From contig NZ_CAMLSE010000017.1 in NCBI RefSeq assembly GCF_946482605.1, positions 127,094 through 191,093 of the forward strand: a DNA stretch of 64,000 nt, written 5' to 3'. Made by a program: the position numbers and the translations under genes. The notes beneath the pieces were generated by a model. That model made no database searches, was not told where the DNA came from, and saw only the letters and a program-made list of their open reading frames with translations. Source of the stretch: an uncultured Dyadobacter sp. (lineage in GTDB: Bacteria > Bacteroidota > Bacteroidia > Cytophagales > Spirosomataceae). Of this stretch, positions 7,576-16,964 are shown one piece after another (positions within the stretch are counted from its first letter, which is position 1; each line of letters opens with the position of its first letter).

Positions 7576-8157
7576 GTGAAAAACCTTTACAGCCACTATT
7601 CCGAGGAAGCATTGATGACGTTGATCTGCGAGGACAATGAGGAGCTGGCTTTCAGGGAGTTGTATCGCCGGCATGTGCGGCTTCTCGTGCATACTGCCAT
7701 TCGGAAGACCGGCTTGAAAACCATCGCGGAAGACCTCGTTCAGGAAACTTTCGTGAAATTCTGGCTGGGCAGGCATCGATTTGACATCCATAAAAACATC
7801 CAGGCCTACCTGCTCGGCACCCTTCGCCACTGCATTATCAATTACTATCACCAGGAGCAGAGAAAGCAGGTCTCGACGCTCGGAGCGGATGATTTTCTGC
7901 CGGACAACGATACCAGCGAACACCTCGACTTCAATACGCTCCACGAATTTTACGAACAATCCCTCCTGAAACTCCCCGAAAAATGCCGGGAAGTATTTAC
8001 GCTCAGCCGCAAGGGTTACAGCCTCAAGGAAATCGCAGCGCAAATGGAGATTTCCGAAAAAACAGTGGAGGCCCACATCAGCAAAGCATTGAAAATCCTG
8101 CGGATTGAAATGAAAGATTACATCGCACTTGCGCTGATCTCTCTCCCTTTACTTTGA
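7576..8157 (+). CDS. ECF RNA polymerase sigma-70 factor
   Basis: A 193-residue ECF sigma factor. Region 2 contains AEDLVQETFVKFWLG (about 54-70). Region 4 contains LPEKCREVFTLSRKGYSLKEIAAQMEISEKTVEAHISKALKIL (about 135-177, interrupted here only for listing), the usual helix-turn-helix that reads the -35 element. The start is GTG. A FecR anti-sigma gene follows after a 112-bp gap, and then a SusC carrying an STN domain. This is the standard trans-envelope signalling set in which substrate-loaded SusC contacts FecR and frees the sigma factor. It probably transcribes the SusC/SusD genes at 9718-15278. Confidence 0.92.
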   Translation: MKNLYSHYSEEALMTLICEDNEELAFRELYRRHVRLLVHTAIRKTGLKTIAEDLVQETFVKFWLGRHRFDIHKNIQAYLLGTLRHCIINYYHQEQRKQVSTLGADDFLPDNDTSEHLDFNTLHEFYEQSLLKLPEKCREVFTLSRKGYSLKEIAAQMEISEKTVEAHISKALKILRIEMKDYIALALISLPLL

Positions 8158-8269
8158 CATATCCAATTTTTTGAAAAAAAATTTCTATTGGACTAAGGGT
8201 TCCGTAACGGTTTCCCGGACTGTACTATCAGTTGCCTAATTAAGTGTTAAAAATACACCTAAAAAACCT

Positions 8270-9253
8270 ATGAACCCCGAAACCCTTAAAAAGTACCTCT
8301 CCAACCAATGCACCGACGAGGAGCGCAGGCAGGTGAATGAATGGTATCAGCAGCTGGATTTTCCATCGGAAGAACAGTTTGCCAATTCCGATGAAGAGCG
8401 GTTGTACCGAAGCATCCGATCCGAACTGGAAAGTTCCCAACTGGAAAGAAATGAACCGCAGGCTTCGGTACGGCCTGTTGTGAGTATCTGGAATTATATC
8501 GGTCGCATTGCGGCGGTGTTATTGCTCGGCATGGGTATTCTGTATTGGATGTATCAAAAGCCGGTGACGATAGCGCCCGATACGCCGGAAGCTTTGGATA
8601 CGGAGGTCTCCTTCACGAACAGGCAGGCGAAAATCATTTCTTACCTGCTGCCCGACAGCACGGTGGTGTGGCTGCATCCGGGCTCGGAGTTGCATTATTC
8701 CCAGGCATTTGTAAAGCGGGCAGTACGGTTTTCGGGCGAGGCTTTTTTCGACGTCAAACGGGATCCGGCACACCCGTTTATGATCTGTTCAGGTGATATG
8801 CGGACAAAGGTGCTCGGGACTAGCTTCAACGTACGCGCATTCGAAGGCGATCCTACTTTCAAAATTTCCGTCGTGACCGGCAGTGTGCAGGTGAGCGATG
8901 CGAAAAAGCAGGAAGTGGTAGTGTTAAAACCAGCTGAGGAAGTTGTTTTCGAAACAAAATCAAAGCACCTCACTGTCCGACAGACGAAAGAAAGGGGGAC
9001 AGACAAGGAACTTTGGCAATCGGCCTCGCTGGTATTCGATGAAACCCCTATGGCGGAAGTCGCCGGGCGACTCATGGGCACCTTCCACGTGAAGATCGAT
9101 TTTGCCGATCCGCAACTGGCCCAATGCCGCTTGAAAGTGGATTTCACACAACAAAGATTACCCGAAATCCTGGACATGATCGACACGCTACTCGGCAGTA
9201 CCTACCGACTGGAAGGAGATCGGATCACGTTCAGTGGGGAGGGGTGCCGGTGA
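8270..9253 (+). CDS. FecR family anti-sigma factor
   Basis: A 327-residue single-pass inner-membrane protein. The cytoplasmic N-terminal part (1-74) would hold the sigma factor and the membrane helix is at about 76-94. The periplasmic FecR domain (about 110-215) includes SFNVRAFEGDPTFKISVVTGSVQV, and a DUF4974-like C-terminal domain (about 255-325) meets the STN domain of the partner SusC. It sits between the sigma gene and susC, as expected. The gene ends exactly where a TGAN repeat array begins. Confidence 0.92.
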   Translation: MNPETLKKYLSNQCTDEERRQVNEWYQQLDFPSEEQFANSDEERLYRSIRSELESSQLERNEPQASVRPVVSIWNYIGRIAAVLLLGMGILYWMYQKPVTIAPDTPEALDTEVSFTNRQAKIISYLLPDSTVVWLHPGSELHYSQAFVKRAVRFSGEAFFDVKRDPAHPFMICSGDMRTKVLGTSFNVRAFEGDPTFKISVVTGSVQVSDAKKQEVVVLKPAEEVVFETKSKHLTVRQTKERGTDKELWQSASLVFDETPMAEVAGRLMGTFHVKIDFADPQLAQCRLKVDFTQQRLPEILDMIDTLLGSTYRLEGDRITFSGEGCR

Positions 9254-9257
9254 AAAT

Positions 9258-9316
9258 TAATGATTGAATGACTGACCGAATTGTGAATGAGTGAATGAGT
9301 GAATGAGTGAATGAAT
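9258..9316 (+). repeat. TGAN repeat array, left arm of locus B
   Basis: Directly after the FecR stop codon, TGAA/TGAG/TGAC units repeat in sense orientation, as after the AraC gene at 2154. This is a second copy of the interspersed family. Confidence 0.8.
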
Positions 9317-9368
9317 AGTTAAGATTTTTTTAATGATTCAGATCCCCAGACTCATAATTGATTGATTA

Positions 9369-9526
9369 AATATTCACTCATTCCCCGTTCCACGACGGCT
9401 CATCGCCCTTCGACCCAGTCAATCATTCACAGTTCCACTGCGGCTCATTCAGTCATTCACTCATCCACTCATTCACACATTCACACATTCACTCATTCAA
9501 AATTCACTCATTCACTCATTCATTTA
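9369..9526 (-). repeat. TGAN repeat array, right arm of locus B (inverted)
   Basis: CATTCACTCATT-type units carry the tag CCCCGTTCCACGACGG near 9381 and a degenerate copy near 9433. The orientation is opposite to the left arm at 9258-9316, so locus B repeats the arm-spacer-inverted arm design of locus A with a much shorter spacer. It fills most of the FecR-SusC gap (9254-9717). Confidence 0.8.
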
Positions 9527-9584
9527 ACAAACAGCAAATTATGAAAACATAGCTACCTCCATCTCCACATTTTGGTCAAAAAAA

Positions 9585-9611
9585 ATCAGGAGTGGTTGCG
9601 ACACCCCTGAT
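9585..9611 (+). promoter_or_regulatory. A-run plus hairpin in the leader of susC, locus 1
   Basis: Eight A (9578-9585) run into a hairpin. ATCAGGAGTG (9585-9594) pairs with CACCCCTGAT (9602-9611) with one mismatch and a 7-nt loop. A second hairpin (AGGCTTGCC / GGCAGGCCT) lies at 9649-9669. A comparable A-run plus hairpin precedes susC in locus 3 (46685-46707). Neither is followed by a T-run, so a leader-RNA or processing element is more likely than a terminator. Confidence 0.4.
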
Positions 9612-9717
9612 GGTAACTGACTAAAAATCTCCCCGAACGTGCGGTTCGCAGGCTTGCCGATGGCAGGCCTGACGGGATTGTTATTTCCTAACATTTCAAC
9701 CAGTCAAACGTAAAATT

Positions 9718-12700
9718 ATGAAAAAACCTTTTCATCCCTGGCATGGATTGCTACTCCGGATCATGCGCCTGACTTTCTATCAGTTATTTTTGATCAGCTT
9801 CTGTTCGGTGGTGGCGCTGGCCAGTCACGCGCCCGCCCAGGAGCTGCTGAACCGTGATGTGACATTGGAGCTGAAAAATGTGACGCTCAACGAAGTACTT
9901 AGCCGTTTGGAACAGGATACCAAAGTGAAGTTTGCGTACAGCAGCAACCTGGTGGGCCTGAACCGCCCGGTGACCATCGAGGCGCGGCAGGAGAAACTTT
10001 CCGCAGTGCTGGACCGGCTCCTCGCACCGCTGGATATCAGCTACCGTGTGCGAAGCAATCAGATCCTGCTCTCCCGGGCGCAACGTAAAACCGGCGCATT
10101 ACCCGAGTCTGCCGTTGTACAGAGCGTCGCTGTTGCAGACCGGACGGTGAAGGGAACGGTGACCACGCCTGAAACCAACGAGCCGCTCCCGGGGGTGAGC
10201 ATTATCCTCAAAAGCACCCAGCGTGGTACCACTACCGACGTGAATGGCAAGTTCCAGCTCGATGTGCCGGATGAGAATGCCACTTTGATCTTTTCCTTTG
10301 TGGGCTACCTGTCCCAGGAAATCTCAGTGGGTAACCGCACCGACCTCTCCATTGTATTGGCGCCCGACACCAAGGCGTTGGATGAGATCGTGGTCGTCGG
10401 CTATGGTACGCAAAAGAAATCGACATTAACCGGTGCCATCGCCGCCGTGAAGGGCAGCGACATTGCTGAAAACCCGGTGCCGAACATTTCCAACTCCATT
10501 GCAGGCCGTGTAGCCGGGGTGAGTATGCGCCCGAATGGCGGCCAGCCGGGATCCGATTCGCCGGAGATCCATATCCGGGGCATTGGTACAACGGGTAACA
10601 ATAAGCCGCTGGTGGTCGTCGATGGCGTGATCCGCGACAATATCAACCAAATCGATCCGGGATCGATCGAGACCGTCACGGTTTTGAAAGACGCCGCAGC
10701 TGTGGCGCCATACGGTTTGGGCGGAGCCAACGGGGTGCTTTTGATCACCACCAAAAAAGGAGTTGCCGGAACACCTACATTGAGTTTTAATGCCTACTAC
10801 GGCTGGCAGACACCGACCTATTACCCCAAACTGCTCGGTGCCCAGGATTATATGAGGCTCAAAAATGAAGCCTATCTCAATGAAAACCCTACCGGGACCC
10901 AGCTTCCTTTCGCGACCGACCTGGTGGAAGATTACGTGAACCTGAACCGCGAGAACCCGGACAAATATCCGATCAGCAATACCAGGGAACTCGTGAACAT
11001 GCGTGCGCCCATGCAGAACTATGCTTTGCAGCTCAGCGGGGGCTCGGAGCGCATTAAGTACCAAACCGGCCTGGGCTTCCTGAAACAGAACGGGATGTTC
11101 GATCCGGTGAAGTATATGCGTTACAGCTACAACATGAATCTGACCGCGGAGGCGACGAAAACGACGACGGTCTCGCTGTCGCTGATAGGCTCGGTCGAGC
11201 GCATTTCGTCGGTGGATACCGCTGTGTCGGCCGGGAACTTGTTTCGAAACGGATTCAAATACATTCCGATACGCTCATTGTATTACAGCAATGGCCTGTG
11301 GGGCGAATTTGCGGGTAACTCACCGGTAGGTGTGCTGAATGCCGGTTATACCAAAAACGGCAACAATACATTGCTGACGACGATCGCGATCGAGCAAAGG
11401 CTGCCGTTTATCAAGGGATTGAGCATCAAAGGCACATTCAGCTACGATCCCAGCCAGCGGACCAAAAAAGGTTATCACAAACCATTTTACTACTATACCC
11501 AGGACCTGACGACAACGCCTTATACCTACAAACGTGAGATCTCGACTGCGGAAGGCGGTGCGGCCGCATTCTCCTGGCTGGCCCAGCAGTTTATCAAAAC
11601 ACAGACATTTACCTACCAGGGCTACCTCAATTACCACAATACGTTTGGCAAGCACGACTTTACCGGCCTGCTCGTGGCAGAAGCGCGGAACAATACCTAC
11701 GAACTGTTCTCTGCCCGCCGCAACAACTTTGCCGTGGATGTGGACGAGCTGAATATGGGTAGTTCCAATAAAAACGACTTCGATAACGGCGGTACGTCAT
11801 CGACCGGCAGTCAGATCGGCTACGTGTACAGGGTAGGATACGCCTATGCCGGCAAATACCTGCTCGAAGCATCGGGACGCTATGACGGGCACTACTATTT
11901 CGCGCCGGGCAAGCGCTGGGGGTACTTCCCCGCATTCTCCGCGGGTTGGGTTATTTCGGAGGAGAATTTCCTTAAAAACGGTTTCAACTGGGTCGATAAC
12001 CTGAAAGTAAGGGGTTCGTGGGGTAAATCGGGGAACCTGGCGGGAACTGCATTTCAATACCTGACAGGCTATAACCTCAACGGTAACGCCTACGCATTCG
12101 GTCCCGGTTCGATGGTACAAGGCGCTGTCGTGCCGAATGAGGCCAACAAGAACATTACCTGGGAGATCTCGAACAAAACGGATATCGGCCTGGAAGCATC
12201 CTTGTGGAGAGGCATGCTGACGATCGAGGCGGATTATTTTCACGAAAAACGGACCGGAATGCTGTTGCCGCCCGCGGTGAGCGTGCCGGTTGAATACGGT
12301 CTCGCGCTGGCCGATGAAAATGGCGGGACGATGGAGAACAAGGGAATAGAGCTGAGCCTGGGAACGAATTACAGGTTTCAGAATGATCTGAGACTGAGCA
12401 TCAATGGTAATGTGAGTTTTGCCAAAAATAAGATGATTAAAGTCTTTGAAACTGCCGCCACGCGTAATAATCCGAACCGCAGCCGTACAGGCCGTGCATT
12501 GGGCACGCAGTTTGGCTACAAAACGGACGGCCTTTTCGGCACCGAAGATGACAAGAACGACGACGGGCTCATCAATGCCGGCGACGGTTATAATGTGACC
12601 CAGTTCGGAGCTTTACGTCCCGGCGATATCCGTTACGTTGACGTCAGCGGGCCGCAGGGCATACCCGACGGTAAGATCGATTCGAACGACGAAGTGGTGA

Positions 12701-13197
12701 TCGGTAAGCCGGTGTACCCGCTGCTGACCTATGGTTTGAACGCGACCGCCGACTGGAAAGGCTTCGATCTGAACCTGTTTTTCCAGGGATCGTCGTTAGC
12801 CAGCCTGGACATCCGTCAGTTCCAGACCATTCCATTCAACAACAACAACAGTAATTCGAGCTACGAGTATTACGACAACCGCTGGACCCCGCAAACGCAG
12901 GATGCCCGCTACCCGCGCGCTACCCAGGCTCCTTACGCGAACAACACGCAGCTATCGGATTTCTGGATGACGAGCACGGCGCATTTACGGCTCAAAAACG
13001 CGATCATCGGCTACACCATTCCGAAGCAAATCGTGAAAGCGCTGCGGATCCAAAGCGTTCGGGTCTATGCATCCGGCCAAAACCTGCTGACGATGAGTAA
13101 GTTGAAATTCATGGACCCGGAAGTAGGCTACACCGACCGCGAAACCGCCTACCCGAACCAGAAGACTTACGTGTTTGGGCTTAATGTGACATTCTGA
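9718..13197 (+). CDS. SusC/RagA TonB-linked outer membrane protein with STN domain (locus 1)
   Basis: A 1159-residue receptor. After an N-terminal export signal (to about residue 40, ending APAQE) come an STN domain (about 43-100, VKFAYSSNLVGLNRPVTI) and a carboxypeptidase-D-like regulatory domain (about 140-225, PLPGVSIILKSTQRGTTTDV). The TonB box region DEIVVVGYGTQKKSTLTGAI, the plug (VSMRPNGGQPGS...IHIRGIGTT...PLVVVDGV) and a 22-strand barrel ending in FGLNVTF follow. SusC with a SusD lid imports oligomers or peptides through the outer membrane using TonB energy. The STN domain couples import to the FecR/sigma pair upstream. The substrate is unknown; the downstream amidohydrolase hints at an amide or peptide rather than a glycan. 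Confidence 0.95.
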   Translation: MKKPFHPWHGLLLRIMRLTFYQLFLISFCSVVALASHAPAQELLNRDVTLELKNVTLNEVLSRLEQDTKVKFAYSSNLVGLNRPVTIEARQEKLSAVLDRLLAPLDISYRVRSNQILLSRAQRKTGALPESAVVQSVAVADRTVKGTVTTPETNEPLPGVSIILKSTQRGTTTDVNGKFQLDVPDENATLIFSFVGYLSQEISVGNRTDLSIVLAPDTKALDEIVVVGYGTQKKSTLTGAIAAVKGSDIAENPVPNISNSIAGRVAGVSMRPNGGQPGSDSPEIHIRGIGTTGNNKPLVVVDGVIRDNINQIDPGSIETVTVLKDAAAVAPYGLGGANGVLLITTKKGVAGTPTLSFNAYYGWQTPTYYPKLLGAQDYMRLKNEAYLNENPTGTQLPFATDLVEDYVNLNRENPDKYPISNTRELVNMRAPMQNYALQLSGGSERIKYQTGLGFLKQNGMFDPVKYMRYSYNMNLTAEATKTTTVSLSLIGSVERISSVDTAVSAGNLFRNGFKYIPIRSLYYSNGLWGEFAGNSPVGVLNAGYTKNGNNTLLTTIAIEQRLPFIKGLSIKGTFSYDPSQRTKKGYHKPFYYYTQDLTTTPYTYKREISTAEGGAAAFSWLAQQFIKTQTFTYQGYLNYHNTFGKHDFTGLLVAEARNNTYELFSARRNNFAVDVDELNMGSSNKNDFDNGGTSSTGSQIGYVYRVGYAYAGKYLLEASGRYDGHYYFAPGKRWGYFPAFSAGWVISEENFLKNGFNWVDNLKVRGSWGKSGNLAGTAFQYLTGYNLNGNAYAFGPGSMVQGAVVPNEANKNITWEISNKTDIGLEASLWRGMLTIEADYFHEKRTGMLLPPAVSVPVEYGLALADENGGTMENKGIELSLGTNYRFQNDLRLSINGNVSFAKNKMIKVFETAATRNNPNRSRTGRALGTQFGYKTDGLFGTEDDKNDDGLINAGDGYNVTQFGALRPGDIRYVDVSGPQGIPDGKIDSNDEVVIGKPVYPLLTYGLNATADWKGFDLNLFFQGSSLASLDIRQFQTIPFNNNNSNSSYEYYDNRWTPQTQDARYPRATQAPYANNTQLSDFWMTSTAHLRLKNAIIGYTIPKQIVKALRIQSVRVYASGQNLLTMSKLKFMDPEVGYTDRETAYPNQKTYVFGLNVTF

Positions 13198-13283
13198 GTG
13201 ATAAATGTGTGATGAAATGCTGTGAGAAGCCTGCGTCGAATTGGTAACCTGTTACTGACACCCTGAGCATTGCTGTCGGCCGG

Positions 13284-13419
13284 TTGTCATCCGCAATTGT
13301 CATCCGCAATTGTCATCCGCAATTGTCACTTGCAATTGTCACCCTGAGCGAAGTCGAAGGGCATATGCACTCCGCAAAAACCCTTCGACCGCCGGGCGGC
13401 CCCGTCCGCTCAGGGTGAC
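13284..13419. repeat. Four 13-bp tandem repeats followed by a long inverted repeat
   Basis: TTGTCATCCGCAA occurs three times in tandem (13284-13322), with a fourth variant copy at 13323-13335. The series runs into an inverted repeat: GTCACCCTGAGCG (13338-13350) pairs with CGCTCAGGGTGAC (13407-13419), and inside it GTCGAAGGG (13353-13361) pairs with CCCTTCGAC (13381-13389). The CCCTGAGCGAAGTCGAAGGG core is an interspersed sequence familiar from many bacterial genomes. It separates susC from susD in locus 1, where a hairpin could lower or stabilise susD mRNA relative to susC. Confidence 0.8.
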
Positions 13420-13493
13420 AGAGACATCCACCCAGGGTGACAAAGCGAGGCCGGGCGTTGCAAGCAAATCATTTACAAAAACCTTTGAAACCA

Positions 13494-15278
13494 ATGAAAA
13501 AAATAAAATATAACTTCTTGTTGGCCCTGCTGGGCGTGAGCGTTTGTACTACTTCCTGCAATGAGGACCTCCTCGATAATGTGAACAAAAGCCGCCTGAC
13601 GGACGAAATGCAATGGTCGTCCGAAGGCAATGCGGACCTGTTCCTGAACGACGTCTACACATCGCTGTCCAATAAATGGAACTCTCCGGACAACCTCGAC
13701 AATTTTACGGACGACAACGATGCCGGGTTCTACTGGAAATCGTACAGCTGGCGGCAGGGGATTGTGGACCCCGCTGTCAACAACGGCACGCCCATGGATC
13801 ACGCCAATGCCAATGCCACCGATTATGCTTCCTGGGCGGCGGGTTTTCAGAAAATCCGGAAATGCAACCTGTACATCCAGAAAGTGACCGAAAACGCCGC
13901 CAACTTTTCGGAGGCCTACCGGAAAAAACGGATTGACGAAGTCCGTTTCCTGCGTGCCTACTATTACAGCGAGCTTTTCATGCACCTGGGCGGTCTGCCG
14001 ATCATCACCGAAGTGCTCGACCGCACCACAATGGGAGAGGACGAGCTTTACAGGCCAAGGAACACATTCGCGGAGACCTTTGAATTTATTACCAAAGAAC
14101 TGGGGGAGATCGTAGCCAACAAACAATTGCCTGTGAAGTACAGCAACGGCGATGCCGACGCCGGCCGTGCCACATTGGGTGCCGCCCTGGCATTGAAAGG
14201 CTGGCTGGAACTGTACGCGGCTAGCCCGGCATTCAATGCGGCGACGCCTGCTGCGGGTGCGGATCCGAATAAGCTGGTCGGTTTCGGGAATTTCGATGCC
14301 AAACGCTGGGAGCGGGCCGCAGCGACCAATAAGCAGTTCATGGACACCTTTGGAGGCAACTATGCGCTATTTTCTGACCTGAATGCATTTTGGTGGGAGA
14401 AAAACGAGTACAATTCCGAAGTGATCTGGGACCGGCAGGTCGTATCGGTGATCATGGGATCGAACTATGAGCAGTACGGAGGGCCGGTCTGGATCGACGG
14501 GGTGTATTATACCTGGGGCAATTACTGTCCGACACAGGAGTTGGTGGACCAGTTTGCAATGGCGAACGGCAAAGCCATTACAGATCCCGCATCGGGCTAT
14601 GATCCGCAAAAACCCTACGTAAACCGTGAAAAGCGTTTCTACGATTTCATTGTGTACGATGGCGCTCCTTACAAGCAGGACTGGATGGCTAAAACCGACA
14701 CCATTTATACCCGCATCGATAAGGTTAGGCCTTCTAAAAATCAGATCGATTTTGGTACCGACGACGTAGGGAATACGGGTTATTATTTCAAAAAGAAGAT
14801 CAACCCGTTGAAACCGCGGGGCGGTGCCGCCAGCGGGCAGAACTTTGTGTATTACCGGTATGCGGAGGTTTTGCTGAACTATGCCGAAGCGCAAAATGAA
14901 GCGGCCGGTCCCGATGCGTCGGTGTATGCAACCGTCAATGCGATCCGTAAACGGTCGGGCTTGCCCGAGCTGGCCGCCGGTTTGACGAAGGAGACCATGC
15001 GCCAGGCCATTCGCCGCGAACGTCGTGTCGAACTATGCTTTGAAACAAAGCGCTTTTACGACATTGTGCGCTGGGTGATCGCTGAGGAGGTCATGAACAA
15101 GGACTTTCACGGCATGAAAATCACCAATACCTCGCCGAATGACAACAAAGGCAAGTGGGTATACGAGGTGGTGGGGCTCAACCACCCGCATGTTTTTACC
15201 AAAAAAATGTACATGAACCCGGTGCCGCAACCGGTTGTGGACCAGAACAAAAAGATCGTTCAGAATCCCGGCTATTAA
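13494..15278 (+). CDS. SusD/RagB family substrate-binding lipoprotein (locus 1)
   Basis: A 594-residue lipoprotein. A short signal ending near LLGVSVCTTSC supplies a lipidation cysteine, followed by the TPR-like SusD fold with the typical NVNKSRLTDEMQW start. RRERRVELCFETKRFYDIVRW and the C-terminal NPVPQPVVDQNKKIVQNPGY are hallmark SusD motifs. It caps the SusC barrel and binds substrate at the cell surface. I start at 13494 (MKKIKYN), the first Met followed by a signal peptide; an ATG at 13437 would add 19 non-signal residues. It is separated from susC by 296 bp of repeats. Confidence 0.93.
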   Translation: MKKIKYNFLLALLGVSVCTTSCNEDLLDNVNKSRLTDEMQWSSEGNADLFLNDVYTSLSNKWNSPDNLDNFTDDNDAGFYWKSYSWRQGIVDPAVNNGTPMDHANANATDYASWAAGFQKIRKCNLYIQKVTENAANFSEAYRKKRIDEVRFLRAYYYSELFMHLGGLPIITEVLDRTTMGEDELYRPRNTFAETFEFITKELGEIVANKQLPVKYSNGDADAGRATLGAALALKGWLELYAASPAFNAATPAAGADPNKLVGFGNFDAKRWERAAATNKQFMDTFGGNYALFSDLNAFWWEKNEYNSEVIWDRQVVSVIMGSNYEQYGGPVWIDGVYYTWGNYCPTQELVDQFAMANGKAITDPASGYDPQKPYVNREKRFYDFIVYDGAPYKQDWMAKTDTIYTRIDKVRPSKNQIDFGTDDVGNTGYYFKKKINPLKPRGGAASGQNFVYYRYAEVLLNYAEAQNEAAGPDASVYATVNAIRKRSGLPELAAGLTKETMRQAIRRERRVELCFETKRFYDIVRWVIAEEVMNKDFHGMKITNTSPNDNKGKWVYEVVGLNHPHVFTKKMYMNPVPQPVVDQNKKIVQNPGY

Positions 15279-15435
15279 GCATGCAGACCTGCCCGGCGCA
15301 TTTGAATGGACGGGAGCTGGTTTTAAAACTGCCTGTCCGTTTAATAATCAATCCGGGCGTATAGCATTAGAGAAATACCGGTGGCCGCTTTGGTACACTG
15401 TCTGTAACCAGACAATGATTTCATTGTAGTTTTTG

Positions 15436-15465
15436 AAAAAAGAGGAGTGTCTGCTCCTCTTTTTC
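15436..15465 (+). terminator. Intrinsic terminator downstream of SusD, locus 1
   Basis: AAAAAAGAGGAG (about 15435-15447) pairs with CTCCTCTTTTT (15454-15464) around a 6-nt loop, ending in a T-run. It closes the SusCD transcript about 160 bp past the susD stop and suggests that the amidohydrolase gene has its own promoter. Confidence 0.8.
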
Positions 15466-15570
15466 TTTGTATTGATGTTTCAAAATGTCACCATTGGTAT
15501 TAATTCCGTAGATTCCGGCCATTATTTCGTTGTTATTCACAAATTCAAGCAACCTGACTAAACTGTTTTC

Positions 15571-16881
15571 ATGATTTTAAAAATTTCCCGAACGTTCGGT
15601 AAAGCCGCTTTTTTATCCATTTTGAGTGCCACAGCCCTGATGGCGCAATCCCCCGAGAAGCATTACCTCATCAAGGCGGGGCAGATGTATGATTCGGAAA
15701 AGAACATTTTTGTAAAGGACCAGCAGATTCTCGTGCGCGGTAAAAAGATCGTAAAAGTCGGCACCAGGCTGGAAACACCACCGAATACCGAAGTATTGGA
15801 TTTCAGCCGCGCAACCGTAACGCCGGGGCTCGTGGATGCGCACACACACCTGCTCACCAATCAGGGGCTTAGTGAGACGGTTGCGGTGGATGCCGTCATG
15901 CGGTCGTCGGAGGAGCGGATCCTGCGTGCTGCAGGTTTTGCCAAAAGCTATCTCACAGCAGGCTTCACAACGATCCGGGATGTCGGCAATTCAGGGCAGT
16001 ACCTGGATGTCGAAATGCGCAGGGCTATCGAAAAAGGGTACATCAGCGGGCCGCGTATGTTTGTGTCCGGCCCGATCATCGGCTCCATGGATGGTCAGCT
16101 CACGGCAGGTATTCCGATCAGGGAGTTTGATCATATCGCCCGGTCGGAGCAGACGCTCGTGAGTGGGGCGGAAGAGGCGCGGAAAGCCGTGAGGGAGCAT
16201 ATTGCCCGGGGTGTCGACGTGATCAAGATCCTGGCCATCGGCGACAGGCTCACATTAGGCCTGGAAGAAATGAAGGCGATCGTGGAAACCGCACACGCGG
16301 AACGGGTGAAAGTGACCGCCCATTGCGATCGCGACTGGGCTGTACATGCCGCCATTGAAGCAGGCGTCGACGGCGTGGAGCACCTTTATGGTTTCAAGGA
16401 TGCTACTTTGGAAAAAATGGCCCAAAAAGGGATCTATGCCGTCCCGACCTATGCGACACCTGAGCTTCGTGCCCAGTACATGGACCTCATGCACATAGCA
16501 TACAAAATGGAGGACCTGCGCAAGGACTTCGACCAAAGTTTTGGTAAATGGGTGGGCCAGATCCGGAAAGCCGGGGTCATGATCGTGGCCGGTTCCGACG
16601 CTTATATGGACGGTGGTACCAGCCGGGGAGAGAATGCGAAGGAAACCATCGACGCATACAGGCAGTCGGGAATGCCGGTGGAGGATGTAATGAAAACAAC
16701 TACCGCCAATGCGGCAAAAATATTGGGGATGGAAGGTGAGATCGGCGTGATTAAGGAGAATGCCTACGCGGATATCGCGGTTTTCAGCGGCGACCTGACG
16801 AAGGATTTTCGTAAGTCTTTGTTTGACGTCGAACTTGTCATGAAGGAGGGCGGAATCGAATTCCGGAAGCCTAAGCCATAA
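15571..16881 (+). CDS. Exported amidohydrolase (Xaa-Pro dipeptidase/carboxypeptidase-like)
   Basis: A 436-residue metal-dependent hydrolase of the amidohydrolase superfamily with an N-terminal signal (about 1-26, ending TALMAQ). The active-site set is present: the HxH pair in TPGLVDAHTHL, a candidate carbamylated Lys in VDVIKILAIG, later histidines in VTAHCDRDWAVHAAIEAGVDGVEHL, and the Asp in VAGSDAYMDGG. Exported members of this subgroup cleave L-Xaa-L-Xaa, Xaa-Pro or N-acyl amino acids. It follows SusCD locus 1 but is isolated by a terminator, so joint function is plausible but not shown. Confidence 0.85.
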   Translation: MILKISRTFGKAAFLSILSATALMAQSPEKHYLIKAGQMYDSEKNIFVKDQQILVRGKKIVKVGTRLETPPNTEVLDFSRATVTPGLVDAHTHLLTNQGLSETVAVDAVMRSSEERILRAAGFAKSYLTAGFTTIRDVGNSGQYLDVEMRRAIEKGYISGPRMFVSGPIIGSMDGQLTAGIPIREFDHIARSEQTLVSGAEEARKAVREHIARGVDVIKILAIGDRLTLGLEEMKAIVETAHAERVKVTAHCDRDWAVHAAIEAGVDGVEHLYGFKDATLEKMAQKGIYAVPTYATPELRAQYMDLMHIAYKMEDLRKDFDQSFGKWVGQIRKAGVMIVAGSDAYMDGGTSRGENAKETIDAYRQSGMPVEDVMKTTTANAAKILGMEGEIGVIKENAYADIAVFSGDLTKDFRKSLFDVELVMKEGGIEFRKPKP

Positions 16882-16897
16882 AACGGCACCCGCCTGC

Positions 16898-16934
16898 AAT
16901 GCCCCCGAAAAGCGACACACTTTCCGGGGGCATT
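16898..16934. terminator. Hairpin between convergent amidohydrolase and rsgA
   Basis: AATGCCCCC (16898-16906) pairs with GGGGGCATT (16926-16934). It lies between two convergent genes but lacks a strong T-run on either strand, so termination is likely but not certain. Confidence 0.5.
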
Positions 16935-16964
16935 CTCATTAGAGCAGGCGGAGGTTCTGCGCGA

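Noticed and set aside
9362..9544. Plus-strand 60-codon frame with IIHSSTAAHSVIHSSTHS-type sequence
   Set aside because: Low-complexity translation of the inverted TGAN arm; no start context, no conserved domain.
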